Below are positions 1 to 8,728 of a DNA stretch of 64,000 nucleotides, in pieces. The stretch comes from Neolewinella xylanilytica. GTDB taxonomy: Bacteria > Bacteroidota > Bacteroidia > Chitinophagales > Saprospiraceae. The translations under genes and the position numbers were made by a program. The notes beneath the pieces are model-generated. The model was given only the letters and a program-made list of their open reading frames with translations. It searched no databases and was not told the origin of the DNA. The stretch spans positions 930,001-994,000 of the forward strand of contig NZ_PTJC01000006.1 in NCBI RefSeq assembly GCF_002934605.1, in the 5' to 3' direction. Positions within the stretch are counted from its first letter, which is position 1. Each line of letters starts with the position of its first letter.

Positions 1-180
1 TACCTGGACGAGCGCTTCCGGGTAAGCAGCGCCACCCAACTCCGCAATTTCCTGCAACGGACCATCGAAGCCTTCGATTTCGACCTGCTCGCGGAGGACG
101 TCCGCCCTTTTCTTTTTCACCTGGAAGACGTGGAGGCCATTCGGGCATTCCCGACCTACTGGCGTTCGGTCGAGCTATAA
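1..180 (+). CDS. C-terminal end of a protein, possibly AbiEii-type nucleotidyltransferase (partial)
   Basis: This reading frame is open from the window edge to a TAA stop and gives the last 59 residues of a protein that starts outside the window. The tail is acidic and aromatic, with the segment DVRPFLFHLEDVEAIRAF near the end. It resembles the helical C-terminal part of AbiEii/AbiGii-type nucleotidyltransferase toxins, but no catalytic motif is visible here, so the family call is a guess. The gene converges on the serine hydrolase that follows, with 2 bp between stops. Confidence 0.4.
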   Translation, partial: YLDERFRVSSATQLRNFLQRTIEAFDFDLLAEDVRPFLFHLEDVEAIRAFPTYWRSVEL

Positions 181-182
181 GC

Positions 183-1319
183 TTACCGACGGGTATCCAC
201 CAACTCGCGGACGATGCGGTGGACGGTCTGATTCAGTTTGCCCGCCGTTTTGGGGCCGCTGTGGTTGGAAATGACCGATACCGCCAGCTCGTGGTCCGGG
301 AAGACGTACAACCAGTTTTGCGTACCGGAAGTACCCCCGTGGTGGTTGTAGGACGTCCCGTACTTATCCCGCCACACGTTCCAGCAGTAGGCGATGTGCC
401 GGGATTTGCCATCCGTATAAAGGATTTCGTGGGATCGGCTTACCACCGGATCTTCCTTCCGGAGCTGCAGCGCGGCGTAGCGGAGCAGGTCGGGTAGGGT
501 AGCGGTGACGCCGACCCCGCCCCCCCACAGGGAATTAAAGCTACGCGGCGATGGCGCGTCATTCTCCATCCAGTATCCTTGTACCGCATCGCCGGTGCCC
601 CGTAGCTTCAGTTGAGTGTGCGCTAGTTTCTCCGGGCCGGTAAGGATCGTTTCAAGTTGTTGGTCCAGTGCCGCTTCGTTCACTTGCTCCAGAATGTAGG
701 CCAGTAACTCCGTCCCCGCACTGCTGTAGGCATAGGTACTTCCCGGCGGTTCGGAGAGACGTACCGTGGCGAGATCCTCCCAGAAATCATCCTTTCCGTA
801 CTGTTGCTCCAGGGCGTGAAAGCGGGCGGGCACATCGGGGGCGAAGGTCTCGAAAACGCCATTCCACGCCAGCGGGAGAAAGCCGGGCAGGCCGGACGTA
901 TGCGTAAGTAAATGCCGAATCCGGATCGGTTCGCCGTCGTACGCGAGATTCGGATAGGGAGCCGGCAGATAGGATCGGATATCCTCGTCGATATCCAGTT
1001 TGCCCGCCGCAACGGTCGCCGCCACCAGGTAGCCGACCAGGGTCTTGGTAACGGATGCGATCTCGAAGACGGTGCCGTCATCGGGCGGATTACCACCGCC
1101 GGGCGTGAGCTCCCCGAAATGGCGGGTGACCGTTTTACCGTCCACCACCACCCCGATGGATACGGAGCGAATATCCCGTGATCGCAGGACCTTCGCCGCT
1201 GCCCGCTCCACGACCTCCGCTACCACGGTGGTGTCGGTAACGACTTGCCCCCACAGCTGCTGACCGGACAGCAACAGGACCATCCATGCGGTGCACCACC
1301 CCGTCCAGCTATACCTCAT
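183..1319 (-). CDS. Exported serine hydrolase, class C beta-lactamase / DD-peptidase fold
   Basis: The 378-residue protein begins with a hydrophobic signal peptide (about residues 10-24) and should act in the periplasm. The nucleophile motif SxxK is present as SVTK at residues 89-92. The second motif reads YSS in AYSSAG instead of the usual YxN, and the third motif is HGG in HHGGTSG near the C-terminus. These are the marks of the beta-lactamase-related serine hydrolase family (Pfam Beta-lactamase), which covers esterases, DD-peptidases and D-aminopeptidases; the real substrate cannot be told. YSS in place of YxN argues against a classic AmpC enzyme. The gene stands alone, with a 270-bp spacer to the divergent M14 gene. 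Confidence 0.85.
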   Translation of the reverse strand: MRYSWTGWCTAWMVLLLSGQQLWGQVVTDTTVVAEVVERAAAKVLRSRDIRSVSIGVVVDGKTVTRHFGELTPGGGNPPDDGTVFEIASVTKTLVGYLVAATVAAGKLDIDEDIRSYLPAPYPNLAYDGEPIRIRHLLTHTSGLPGFLPLAWNGVFETFAPDVPARFHALEQQYGKDDFWEDLATVRLSEPPGSTYAYSSAGTELLAYILEQVNEAALDQQLETILTGPEKLAHTQLKLRGTGDAVQGYWMENDAPSPRSFNSLWGGGVGVTATLPDLLRYAALQLRKEDPVVSRSHEILYTDGKSRHIAYCWNVWRDKYGTSYNHHGGTSGTQNWLYVFPDHELAVSVISNHSGPKTAGKLNQTVHRIVRELVDTRR

Positions 1320-1429
1320 TCAACAAGAATAGGTCCCCCGCCTCACAACTTAGGTTAAGAATCTTATAAATTGGGCGACGGAGCGCAGGATCACCAACAA
1401 GGCCGCCGAGCGAACTAACCGGTGAAGGC

Positions 1430-1578
1430 GACGAACAGACTAAGAACTACCCGACTAACGAACTACCCGACTAAAAGACTAACAGACTAACAGACTACCC
1501 GACTAACGAACTACCCGACTAAAAGACTAACAGACTAACGAACTACCCGACTAAAAGACTAACAGACTAACGAACTAC
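1430..1578. repeat. Tandem octamer repeat (NNGACTAA-type) upstream of the M14 peptidase gene
   Basis: About 150 bp are built from 8-bp words such as CCGACTAA, AAGACTAA, CAGACTAA and CGAACTAC. They are arranged in a higher-order 32-bp unit that begins at 1507, 1539 and 1571, with an expanded copy starting at 1459. The array ends 13 bp before the TTG start of the M14 peptidase, so it would form the 5' leader of that gene. The rest of the 1320-1591 spacer shows no gene. Confidence 0.9.
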
Positions 1579-1591
1579 AACCCCCCGACCA

Positions 1592-4165
1592 TTGAACAAA
1601 ACTTACTCCTCCCTACTCCTCCTTGCCGTATTGCTCTGCACCCGCGCTCCGGCGCAAATGTTACCCGAGCCGCTGACCGACGGCCCCACCGCTAACAGTG
1701 ACGAAGGGAGACCCCTGACCTACTACCTGCCCGATCTGGAATACGACCCCAATATTCCGACCCCGGAAGAATTCCTGGGCTGGCAGATCGGCGACTGGCA
1801 CATCAGCCACGACCTGCAGCAGGCCTACATGCGCGCCCTGGCCGCGAGCAGCGACCGCATCACCCTGGAAGTGATTGGTCACACCTACGAGCAGCGCCCC
1901 CTGCTGAACCTGATCTATACGACGCCAGAGAATCACGGCCGCCTGGAAGAACTCCGGGAAATGCACGTCAATTGGAGCAGCCCCAACGGCGGCATGAGCG
2001 ACGGGGATCTGGCCGACGTACCCGGCGTACTCTACCAGGGCTACAGCATCCACGGGAACGAAGCCAGCGGGGGAAACGCCGCGGTGATGGCGGCCTACTA
2101 CCTGGCCGCGGCTCCCATGAGCGAGGTGGGGGAACTGCTGACCAACAATATTATCGTTTTTGACCCCTGCTACAATCCCGATGGCTTCAACCGCTTCGCC
2201 AGCTGGGCCAACACCCACAAGAATAAGAACATGACGGCCGACGGCCAGGACCGGGAGTACAGCGAGGCCTACCCCCGTGGCCGGAGCAACCACTACTGGT
2301 TCGACCTCAACCGCGACTGGCTGCCCGTACAACACCCCGAGAGCCAGGCCCGCATCGCTCAGTTCCACCGCTGGAAACCCAATATCCTTACCGACCACCA
2401 CGAGATGGGTACCGACGCTACCTTTTTCTTCATGCCCGGCGAATCGACCCGCGTGCACCCGATGACGGCCCCCGTAAACCAGGAGCTGACGGCCCGGATC
2501 GGCGAATACCACTCCGCCGCACTGGACCGGATAGGATCCCTCTACTACAGCGGGGAGGGCTACGACGATTTCTATTACGGCAAAGGCAGTACCTATCCGG
2601 ATATCTTCGGTACGGTGGGCATCCTCTTCGAGCAGGCCAGTTCCCGCGGCCACCTGCAGGAATCCGAAAACGGCATCCTGACTTTCCCCTTCACCATCCG
2701 CAATCAGGTCACCACGGCCCTGAGCACCTACGAGGCCCTGGAAAACCTCCACGACGACTTACTCAGCTACCAACGGGAATTCAACCTGGAGGGAGTGACT
2801 TCGGACGGCTACGTCATCGACGCCGACGGCGATCCCGGGAGGTCCCGCGAACTGGCCGATATCCTGGCGCGGCACGGATTGCCCGTCCAGCACGGTACCA
2901 GTGAGGAAGGCGAAGCCTACTACGTGCCGAAAACCCCCTTCAGCGAAGCGGCCTTCGAACCGATTCTCGAATTTGAGGACAGCCTGTTCTACGACGTGTC
3001 TACCTTCTCCCTGCCGATGGCCTTCAACCTGCCCTATCGCCAGGTGAGTGGCGGTACCCCGACCGATATGCGCTGGACGTCCTACCAGATGGGCGAAGCC
3101 ACCGCTCCGTTCGATCGCTCCCGCGCGGAATACGCCTACTTCATCCCATCGAACGATTACTATTCGGTTCGTGCCATCTACGAACTGCAGGATGCCGGCG
3201 TACGGGTGAAGGTCAGCGACCAGTCCTTTTCCATCAACGACGGCGCGACCGAATTCGGCCGGGGTACCGCCATGGTGCCGGTATACGGCCAGGAAATGAG
3301 CGCCGAAGAACTTCACCGTATCGTCACCGAGGTAGAAGACGAAACCGGCATCGACATCCTGACGACCAACAGCGGAACGGTGGATGCCGGCGGACTCATG
3401 CTCGGCTCCCGCTCCGCCTACCAGACGCTGCGTAAGCCGGAAATTGCCCTGCTTATCGAGGGAAGCACCAGCAGCCTCGACGCCGGAGAGACCTGGCACC
3501 TGCTGGATCAGCGATTTGGTATCCCCATCACGAAGCTGCCGATCGACGAAGTGGGTAGCTCGGACCTGAGCCGCTACAATACCATCATCATGCCCGATGG
3601 CTACTACAACCGCCTCGACGAATCCGTAGCCACCGCGCTCAAGGAATGGATGGGCCGCGACAAGGTCTTCATCACCGTAGAGCGGGCCGGCACTTGGGCG
3701 GCGAAGAACGGCCTGGCCAACCTTACCGAACGCAAAACCAGCGACCCCGACAGCGCCATTACCCAGCGCCCCTACGAAAAGGCCGAGCGGGACCGCGGCG
3801 GGCAGGTGCTGGGCGGATCCATCTACCGCACCGTAGCCGACCTGACGCACCCGCTGCTCTTCGGCATGAAGCGGGAGGAGATCCCCGTCTTCCGCAGCGG
3901 CACCCTCCTCTACGAGCCCGCCGAGAACATCTACGCCACCCCCGTCCGCTACGCCGATGAGCCCCTCATCAGCGGCTACAGCCCCCGTGGCTTCGCCCAG
4001 AAGGCCGCCGGCAGCGCCGCCGTCATCGTCAGCGGCAGCCGCGGCGGACGGACGATTTCCTTTGCCAGTAACCCCAACTTTCGGGGCTTCTGGTACGGTA
4101 CGAACCGGCTGTTCATGAATGCCATCATGTTCGGGACTACGATTAACGGTTCCACGGTGGAGTAG
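1592..4165 (+). CDS. Secreted M14-family zinc carboxypeptidase
   Basis: The 857-residue protein has a signal peptide (residues 1-21, ending APA) and an N-terminal M14 metallocarboxypeptidase domain. The zinc motif HxxE is in SIHGNEASGG (about residues 153-162). A substrate-binding Arg is in FDLNRDW, the third zinc His is in ILTDHHEMGTD, and the catalytic Glu lies in GILFEQASSRG. The C-terminal half (about 400-850) has a glutamine-amidotransferase-like beta/alpha layout common in Bacteroidota M14 proteins. No type IX sorting tail is seen. Start is TTG at 1592, supported by the signal peptide directly after it. It likely trims extracellular peptides for nutrition. Confidence 0.9.
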   Translation: MNKTYSSLLLLAVLLCTRAPAQMLPEPLTDGPTANSDEGRPLTYYLPDLEYDPNIPTPEEFLGWQIGDWHISHDLQQAYMRALAASSDRITLEVIGHTYEQRPLLNLIYTTPENHGRLEELREMHVNWSSPNGGMSDGDLADVPGVLYQGYSIHGNEASGGNAAVMAAYYLAAAPMSEVGELLTNNIIVFDPCYNPDGFNRFASWANTHKNKNMTADGQDREYSEAYPRGRSNHYWFDLNRDWLPVQHPESQARIAQFHRWKPNILTDHHEMGTDATFFFMPGESTRVHPMTAPVNQELTARIGEYHSAALDRIGSLYYSGEGYDDFYYGKGSTYPDIFGTVGILFEQASSRGHLQESENGILTFPFTIRNQVTTALSTYEALENLHDDLLSYQREFNLEGVTSDGYVIDADGDPGRSRELADILARHGLPVQHGTSEEGEAYYVPKTPFSEAAFEPILEFEDSLFYDVSTFSLPMAFNLPYRQVSGGTPTDMRWTSYQMGEATAPFDRSRAEYAYFIPSNDYYSVRAIYELQDAGVRVKVSDQSFSINDGATEFGRGTAMVPVYGQEMSAEELHRIVTEVEDETGIDILTTNSGTVDAGGLMLGSRSAYQTLRKPEIALLIEGSTSSLDAGETWHLLDQRFGIPITKLPIDEVGSSDLSRYNTIIMPDGYYNRLDESVATALKEWMGRDKVFITVERAGTWAAKNGLANLTERKTSDPDSAITQRPYEKAERDRGGQVLGGSIYRTVADLTHPLLFGMKREEIPVFRSGTLLYEPAENIYATPVRYADEPLISGYSPRGFAQKAAGSAAVIVSGSRGGRTISFASNPNFRGFWYGTNRLFMNAIMFGTTINGSTVE

Positions 4166-4168
4166 GGC

Positions 4169-4207
4169 CCAACTGGTCTGCCGAGCGAAGCTCGTCCGCC
4201 CAGTTGG
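4169..4207. terminator. Hairpin after the M14 peptidase gene
   Basis: The arms CCCAACTGG and CCAGTTGGG flank a short loop containing a second small palindrome (GAGCGAAGCTC), directly after the peptidase stop. There is no strong T-tract, so it may be an mRNA-stabilising or weak termination structure. Confidence 0.5.
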
Positions 4208-4216
4208 GTACTCGTT

Positions 4217-4288
4217 GAATTAGTGAATTACTGAATGCGTGCATCCGATGACGCAGTCACGTGTTGCCATTCAGTAATTCATTAATTC
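4217..4288. repeat. Long inverted repeat, 21-bp arms, before the rRNA methyltransferase gene
   Basis: The left arm (4217-4237) and right arm (4268-4288) are reverse complements with a single mismatch that would be a G-U pair in RNA. They flank a 30-bp loop. The arms are AT-rich, unlike the neighbourhood. It ends 13 bp before the TTG start of the next gene. Confidence 0.85.
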
Positions 4289-4301
4289 AAACCTTCACCA
4301 A

Positions 4302-5504
4302 TTGAAATTCTACGCCGCCCAAATCCAAGCCATCGCCGAAGCCCTCCAGAACATCTTCCGGGAGGGGGCCTACGCCGACAAGGAGATCGCCCGGGTCCTC
4401 AAGGCCGACAAGCGGCGGGGCAGCCAGGACCGGGCCTTCATTGCCGAGCATACCTACGGCATCGTCCGCTACTACCGGCTGTACACCCACCTGGCCGGTG
4501 GCGAGCCCCAGTCCAAGAGCGACTGGTGGCGGTTGATCGGCATTCACCTGCTGGCTTCCGGGTATACCTTACCGGAATGGCGGGAATTTGCCGGTCTGGA
4601 CGCGGAAACGCTCGGGGCACAATTGGCGGAGGCCCGCGAGCAGCGCGTCCTCCGGGAGAGCATCCCCGACTGGATGGATGCGGTCGGGACCGAGCAGCTC
4701 GGCGAAGCGTGGCCGGCCACCATCGCCGCGCTCAACGACCAGGCACCGGTGGTGCTGCGGGTGAATCGCTTGCAGGCCGATCCGGATAGGGTGACCCGGG
4801 AGCTGGCCAAGGACGGCATCAAGGTGAAACCCCTCGCCGAAGATGCCCTGATCGTCACCGAGCGGAAGAATTTGTTCCGTACCCACGCGTTCCGAAACGG
4901 CCTTTTTGAAGTCCAGGACTACAGCAGCCAGCAGGCGGCCCCCGCCCTCCAGGTCGAACCCGGCCAGCTGGTGATCGATGCCTGCGCGGGAGCCGGCGGA
5001 AAGAGCCTGCACCTGGCCGCCCTGATGGAAAATAAGGGGCGCTTGCTGAGTATGGACATCCACGGCTGGAAGCTGGACGAGCTCAAGCGCCGCGCCCGCC
5101 GCAACGGGGTAACCAACCTGGAAACCCGGCCCATCACGACCACCAAAATCATCAAGCGGCTGACCGGCAAAGCAGACCGCGTGCTGCTCGACGTACCCTG
5201 TACCGGGCTCGGGGTTCTGCGCCGTAACCCCGATGCCAAGTGGAAACTCTCGCCGGAGACCATCGACCGGGTGGTGGCGGAGCAGGATGGAATCCTGTCC
5301 AGCTATTCCCGGATGGTCCGCCCGGAAGGTAAGCTGGTCTACGCTACCTGTAGCATACTTCCCCGAGAGAACAGTGAGCGGGTCGACCATTTTCTGAATT
5401 CGGAAGAAGGCAAAGACTGGGTGTTGGAAGAAAGCAAAAGCTTTTTGCCCCAGCGGGACGGCTACGACGGATTTTTTGTCAGCCGGCTGCTCCGGACTCG
5501 GTAA
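4302..5504 (+). CDS. RsmB/NOP2-family rRNA (cytosine-C5) methyltransferase
   Basis: The 400-residue protein has the features of SAM-dependent m5C RNA methyltransferases: the SAM-binding segment IDACAGAGGKSLHLA, motif IV DVPCTGLGVLRRNPD and motif VI ATCSILPRENSE. The cysteines in PC and TCS are the release and catalytic residues in this family. The N-terminal 150 residues match the helical NusB-like/N1 region of RsmB-type enzymes. The length is close to that of E. coli RsmB (429). Start TTG at 4302. The 3' end overlaps the convergent cyclase gene by 43 bp. Probable target is 16S rRNA, but the exact cytosine cannot be assigned. Confidence 0.9.
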   Translation: MKFYAAQIQAIAEALQNIFREGAYADKEIARVLKADKRRGSQDRAFIAEHTYGIVRYYRLYTHLAGGEPQSKSDWWRLIGIHLLASGYTLPEWREFAGLDAETLGAQLAEAREQRVLRESIPDWMDAVGTEQLGEAWPATIAALNDQAPVVLRVNRLQADPDRVTRELAKDGIKVKPLAEDALIVTERKNLFRTHAFRNGLFEVQDYSSQQAAPALQVEPGQLVIDACAGAGGKSLHLAALMENKGRLLSMDIHGWKLDELKRRARRNGVTNLETRPITTTKIIKRLTGKADRVLLDVPCTGLGVLRRNPDAKWKLSPETIDRVVAEQDGILSSYSRMVRPEGKLVYATCSILPRENSERVDHFLNSEEGKDWVLEESKSFLPQRDGYDGFFVSRLLRTR

Positions 5505-6853
5505 CGATCCATTTCACCGATATTCTTAGCCGTAAAGGTGCCGATGAGCTCGCAGTCGAAGTCATCGCCCAATAGCTCACAGGTGATGCGGCTGAGGGTC
5601 ACTTCGCCCGGCTTGCCGGCCGCTTCCAGCCGTGCTGCCTGATTGACCGTATCCCCCCAGATGTCGTAGGCGAACTTGTCGCGGCCCACTACGCCGGCCA
5701 CTACCGGTCCGCTGTGGATGCCGATCCTGGCCCGGAATTTATCCTGGGTACTTAAATAGTCCTGAATCTCGATGGCGGCCCGAACGGCGCGGGCGGCGTT
5801 GTCCGGGTCGGCCTCCGGTACGCCACCGACGCACATGTAGGCGTCACCGATCGTCTTGATTTTCTCCAGCCCGTGCCGCTCTACGATCTCGTCGAAGGCC
5901 CGGAAGGTGCGATCTAGGTCGGCCACCAGTTGCTCCGGATCGAGCGAGCTGGCGATCCGGCTGAAGCCCTCAAAGTCGGAAAACATGACGGTGGCCTGCT
6001 CGTACCGGCGGGCGGTAGCCTTTCCGGTATCCTTTAGTTCCCGGGCCACGGACTGGGGTAGGATGTTTAGGAGCAGTTCGTCAGACCGTTGCTGGGCGTC
6101 CCGGATCCGCACCTGGTAGCGCTGGGAGGAACGGTACCGCAGGTAAAGCAACGCCAGGGCCACCAGGATACCGAGCGCCAGCACAATGAAGAAATTGCGG
6201 CGCTGCACCTCCTCCCGGGTCAGAGACCGCTGTTCCTCCAGTTGCATTTGCTGTCGCATGAGCCGGAAGCTGTCGTTCAGCACCTGGAATTTGAAGGAAT
6301 CGAGGGCTATATCTTGTTGCTGGATCCGCAGCAGTTGCCGAAGCTGGCTGTCGTTGAGCGCTTCGATCTCCGCGCTTTGCAACGCCACGATGGCGTTGAG
6401 GGCCGTTTCGTCGAGGGCTTCCGGGGTAGGGGTGACCAGGGGCACGCTGCCGGCGGGAAGGGCGGGAACCGAGTAGTCCCCGGGGTTGGCCGCGACAAGC
6501 CGCTCGAGCGTCACCGAGATGCTGTCCACCAGCGCGACCTGGCCGGCGGCACCAAAGCGGCGGGAAGCGAGACGCAATTCCTGGATGCCTTCCACGCGCG
6601 ATTTCGAGCTCGCGTCGGGGTTTTGCAACAGCACGCGTCCGAGCAAGTAGTGCCCGTACCCTTCCACCTCGTCGAGTCGTTGTTGACGACCGGCTTCGAT
6701 GAGGGCTTCGCTCTGTATCCTGGCCTGGGTATACTGCCGGCGCTCAATCATGTCGCGGATGACGGTGATCTGACCTTCGTAGGTGGATTGGGCTCGTGCC
6801 AGTCCCGGAATAAGCGCGTAGAGTAAAAGAAGCAATAGGCCGGTTCGGTGCAT
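5462..6853 (-). CDS. Membrane-bound class III adenylate cyclase with periplasmic sensor region
   Basis: The 463-residue protein has a signal peptide (1-21), an alpha-helical periplasmic region with TPR-like character (about 25-210), one membrane helix (221-240), a short coiled linker and a class III cyclase domain (285-455). Metal-binding aspartates are D293 in FSDFEGF and D337 in KTIGDAYM. The base-selecting pair is Lys333 and the Asp of YDIWG, which predicts ATP as substrate, so cAMP is the expected product. The transition-state Asn and Arg lie in NQAARLE. The 43-bp antisense overlap with the methyltransferase gene covers its last 13 codons. The inducing signal is unknown. Confidence 0.9.
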   Translation of the reverse strand: MHRTGLLLLLLYALIPGLARAQSTYEGQITVIRDMIERRQYTQARIQSEALIEAGRQQRLDEVEGYGHYLLGRVLLQNPDASSKSRVEGIQELRLASRRFGAAGQVALVDSISVTLERLVAANPGDYSVPALPAGSVPLVTPTPEALDETALNAIVALQSAEIEALNDSQLRQLLRIQQQDIALDSFKFQVLNDSFRLMRQQMQLEEQRSLTREEVQRRNFFIVLALGILVALALLYLRYRSSQRYQVRIRDAQQRSDELLLNILPQSVARELKDTGKATARRYEQATVMFSDFEGFSRIASSLDPEQLVADLDRTFRAFDEIVERHGLEKIKTIGDAYMCVGGVPEADPDNAARAVRAAIEIQDYLSTQDKFRARIGIHSGPVVAGVVGRDKFAYDIWGDTVNQAARLEAAGKPGEVTLSRITCELLGDDFDCELIGTFTAKNIGEMDRYRVRSSRLTKNPS

Positions 6854-6888
6854 AGTAGGGAGAGCGGGGATAGGGCGAAGGCTAAAGG

Positions 6889-7218
6889 CTAATTCGTAGG
6901 ATCGTGGCCCCAGTTCTTGAGGCTATAGGTCCACTTAGTGTCCGCAACGTCTCCGTCCGGCCGCTGAGCGAGGTGGCGGTGGACGTAGCCGATTACCTTT
7001 TCCATATGATCGTAATCGGCCCCGCTAAGGTCGTCCTTTTTCTTACGCTTGATCCGGACGATCTTCCGGCCGCTTTGGTGACCGGTACTTTCTCCGGAAT
7101 CGCTGTCGCCGACCGACTTGCTTTCCTCCGTGTCGAGCCATTCTTCCAGCTCCTTAGGCGCCATGTTGACGGCACCCCGGAATTCTTGATAAATGTCCTC
7201 CTTTGTTTTGTCGGCCAT
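6889..7218 (-). CDS. DUF3140 family protein
   Basis: This 109-residue protein, read from the internal ATG at 7218, matches the DUF3140 pattern: YQEFRGAVNMAPKELEEWL near the N-terminus, a charged SGRKIVRIKRKKKDDL middle, and DYDHMEKVIGYVHRHLAQRP plus TKWTYSLKNWGHDP at the end. An upstream in-frame ATG at 7269 would add 17 residues that do not fit the family. Function is unknown; family members are small soluble proteins often found near stress or DNA-related genes. Confidence 0.8.
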   Translation of the reverse strand: MADKTKEDIYQEFRGAVNMAPKELEEWLDTEESKSVGDSDSGESTGHQSGRKIVRIKRKKKDDLSGADYDHMEKVIGYVHRHLAQRPDGDVADTKWTYSLKNWGHDPTN

Positions 7219-7570
7219 CGGTTCGCGCTGTTTTCCTGGTATATGTCGGTCGCCGGGCACCGGGTTCATAAATCGTAAGGGAAGGAGGTAGGGCTAAAGG
7301 AGCTATCGTTTGCTTGCCGGACGGAACCGGGCCCGCCTTTGTCACCTTCGGAGAAAACAATGGTCTGAAAAATCGGGGGGAGGGGTAGGGCGCCGGGGCG
7401 CGGGAGTCTCAGCCATCCCCTGACGTTTACCCCGGTCGGACTGCCAAACACCTTGCCCGCTGCCGTGGCCGTAGTCTCCGAAGACCGCTTCCTCATTAAC
7501 GATAGTAACACGACCGGACCTCAGGGGAATAGAATGGGAATCTTCCATCATTCGCCCTATTTTCATTCCC
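7219..7570. other. Gene-free spacer with one copy of a dispersed GC-rich element
   Basis: No convincing ORF is seen in 352 bp between the DUF3140 gene and the divergent membrane protein gene. A partial copy of the dispersed element seen at 42118, 49250, 61206 and 63303 lies at 7388-7404, oriented toward the DUF3140 gene. The spacer probably holds the promoters of both genes. Confidence 0.5.
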
Positions 7571-8725
7571 ATGTTGAAACGAGAAAATCTGGAGATCGAT
7601 CGGCGGTCCAACCAGCTTTACATCCGATACCGCTGGCGCGGCACCGCAGCTTACTTCCTGCTGCTCTTCGCCGCGGTCTGGAACGGAATACTGCTGTTGT
7701 CGCTCCTCGGGGGAGCCGGACTGGCGATCAGCGTGCATTTACTCATCGGCCTGGGCGTAGTGTACTACGGCTTATGCCTTTTGCTTAACCGGACCGAAAT
7801 CACGGTGGACAGTCACCAGCTGGTCGTTCAGCACGGCCCGCTACCCACCTTCCGGACTAACGAAAACATCAGCAGCCGGGAAGTCGAACAGCTTTATCTC
7901 CAAAGCGCGGGCACGATGAAATCGGGAAACAAGGTCACGCAGTTGTACGCCCTTCAACTCCGTACCCGGGCCCAGGAAGCGTTTAAGTTGATTGGGGGAA
8001 TCTCCGATAGGGCAGTGGGGGAGGAAATCGAACGAACCATTGAAGATTACCTCCAAATCAGGGATGCTCCCGTCGAGGAACGCTTTGAATTGCCGGATCT
8101 CGGCCTACTGAAGAAAATCATTCCCGCCGACGTACGGCAGCAGATGGAGCAAGTGGGAAAGGAAGCGTACGGTACCGCCGATTCCACGCAGCTACCGACT
8201 CCCGCGCCGGTTTTCACGGAGGAACATCATTCGGACCACTTGGCCTACGGTTTTGCGCTTTGCCACGCCCCGGTCGGTGCCCTGTTTCGGGTGAAGGACG
8301 TACCCTACCGCCTGGCGGATGTTGAACGCTTCGAGTGGACCGGGGCAGGGGAGCAGCGACCGTCCAGGGTATTGACCGCGACACCACAGGAGAAAGGGGC
8401 ATCACGGCAGTTTTACACCCACCCGGACGGAAACCAGTGGATCTACTTCGCGGAGCGCCCCCTCGACGCGGACGAGCGGAAAATGCTGGGATTTCAGGCC
8501 TTCGAACCGCCGGCTTCGCTCCGGAACGGCGAGGAACGGTATTACCAGCTATCCCACGCACGGGGACTGCGGCAGTCGGCTTCCGGTGAAACACCCGTGG
8601 AGGAATGGGTTTACTTCAGCTCCCGCGCCACTACGCGGTTCCGGGCGGTGCGGGATACTAGGGGAAGCTGGGAGGTTACGGTCCAGGAGCCGCTCGACAG
8701 CAGCTACATCGAGGCGGTAGGCTGA
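7571..8725 (+). CDS. Two-helix membrane protein of unknown function
   Basis: The 384-residue protein has two adjacent membrane helices (about residues 27-48 and 55-76). They are followed by a beta-rich segment (80-170) that resembles the PH-like domains of DUF3592/DUF304-type membrane proteins. The C-terminal 180 residues (WVYFSSRATTRFRAV and similar stretches) look like a DUF4178-type beta domain. No catalytic motif is visible. ATG at 7571 leads directly into a charged stretch and the first helix. Family assignment is tentative. Confidence 0.7.
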   Translation: MLKRENLEIDRRSNQLYIRYRWRGTAAYFLLLFAAVWNGILLLSLLGGAGLAISVHLLIGLGVVYYGLCLLLNRTEITVDSHQLVVQHGPLPTFRTNENISSREVEQLYLQSAGTMKSGNKVTQLYALQLRTRAQEAFKLIGGISDRAVGEEIERTIEDYLQIRDAPVEERFELPDLGLLKKIIPADVRQQMEQVGKEAYGTADSTQLPTPAPVFTEEHHSDHLAYGFALCHAPVGALFRVKDVPYRLADVERFEWTGAGEQRPSRVLTATPQEKGASRQFYTHPDGNQWIYFAERPLDADERKMLGFQAFEPPASLRNGEERYYQLSHARGLRQSASGETPVEEWVYFSSRATTRFRAVRDTRGSWEVTVQEPLDSSYIEAVG

Positions 8726-8728
8726 TCG

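Noticed and set aside
183-1319. AmpC-type beta-lactamase
   Set aside because: YSS instead of YxN and HGG instead of KTG; general serine hydrolase is the safer call.
1661-3850. Two 363-residue frames on the minus strand
   Set aside because: Both are antisense of the M14 carboxypeptidase, whose motifs are clear.
5462-6853. Guanylate cyclase
   Set aside because: Base-selecting residues are Lys333 and Asp of YDIWG, the pair for adenine; guanylate cyclases have Glu and Cys/Ser there.
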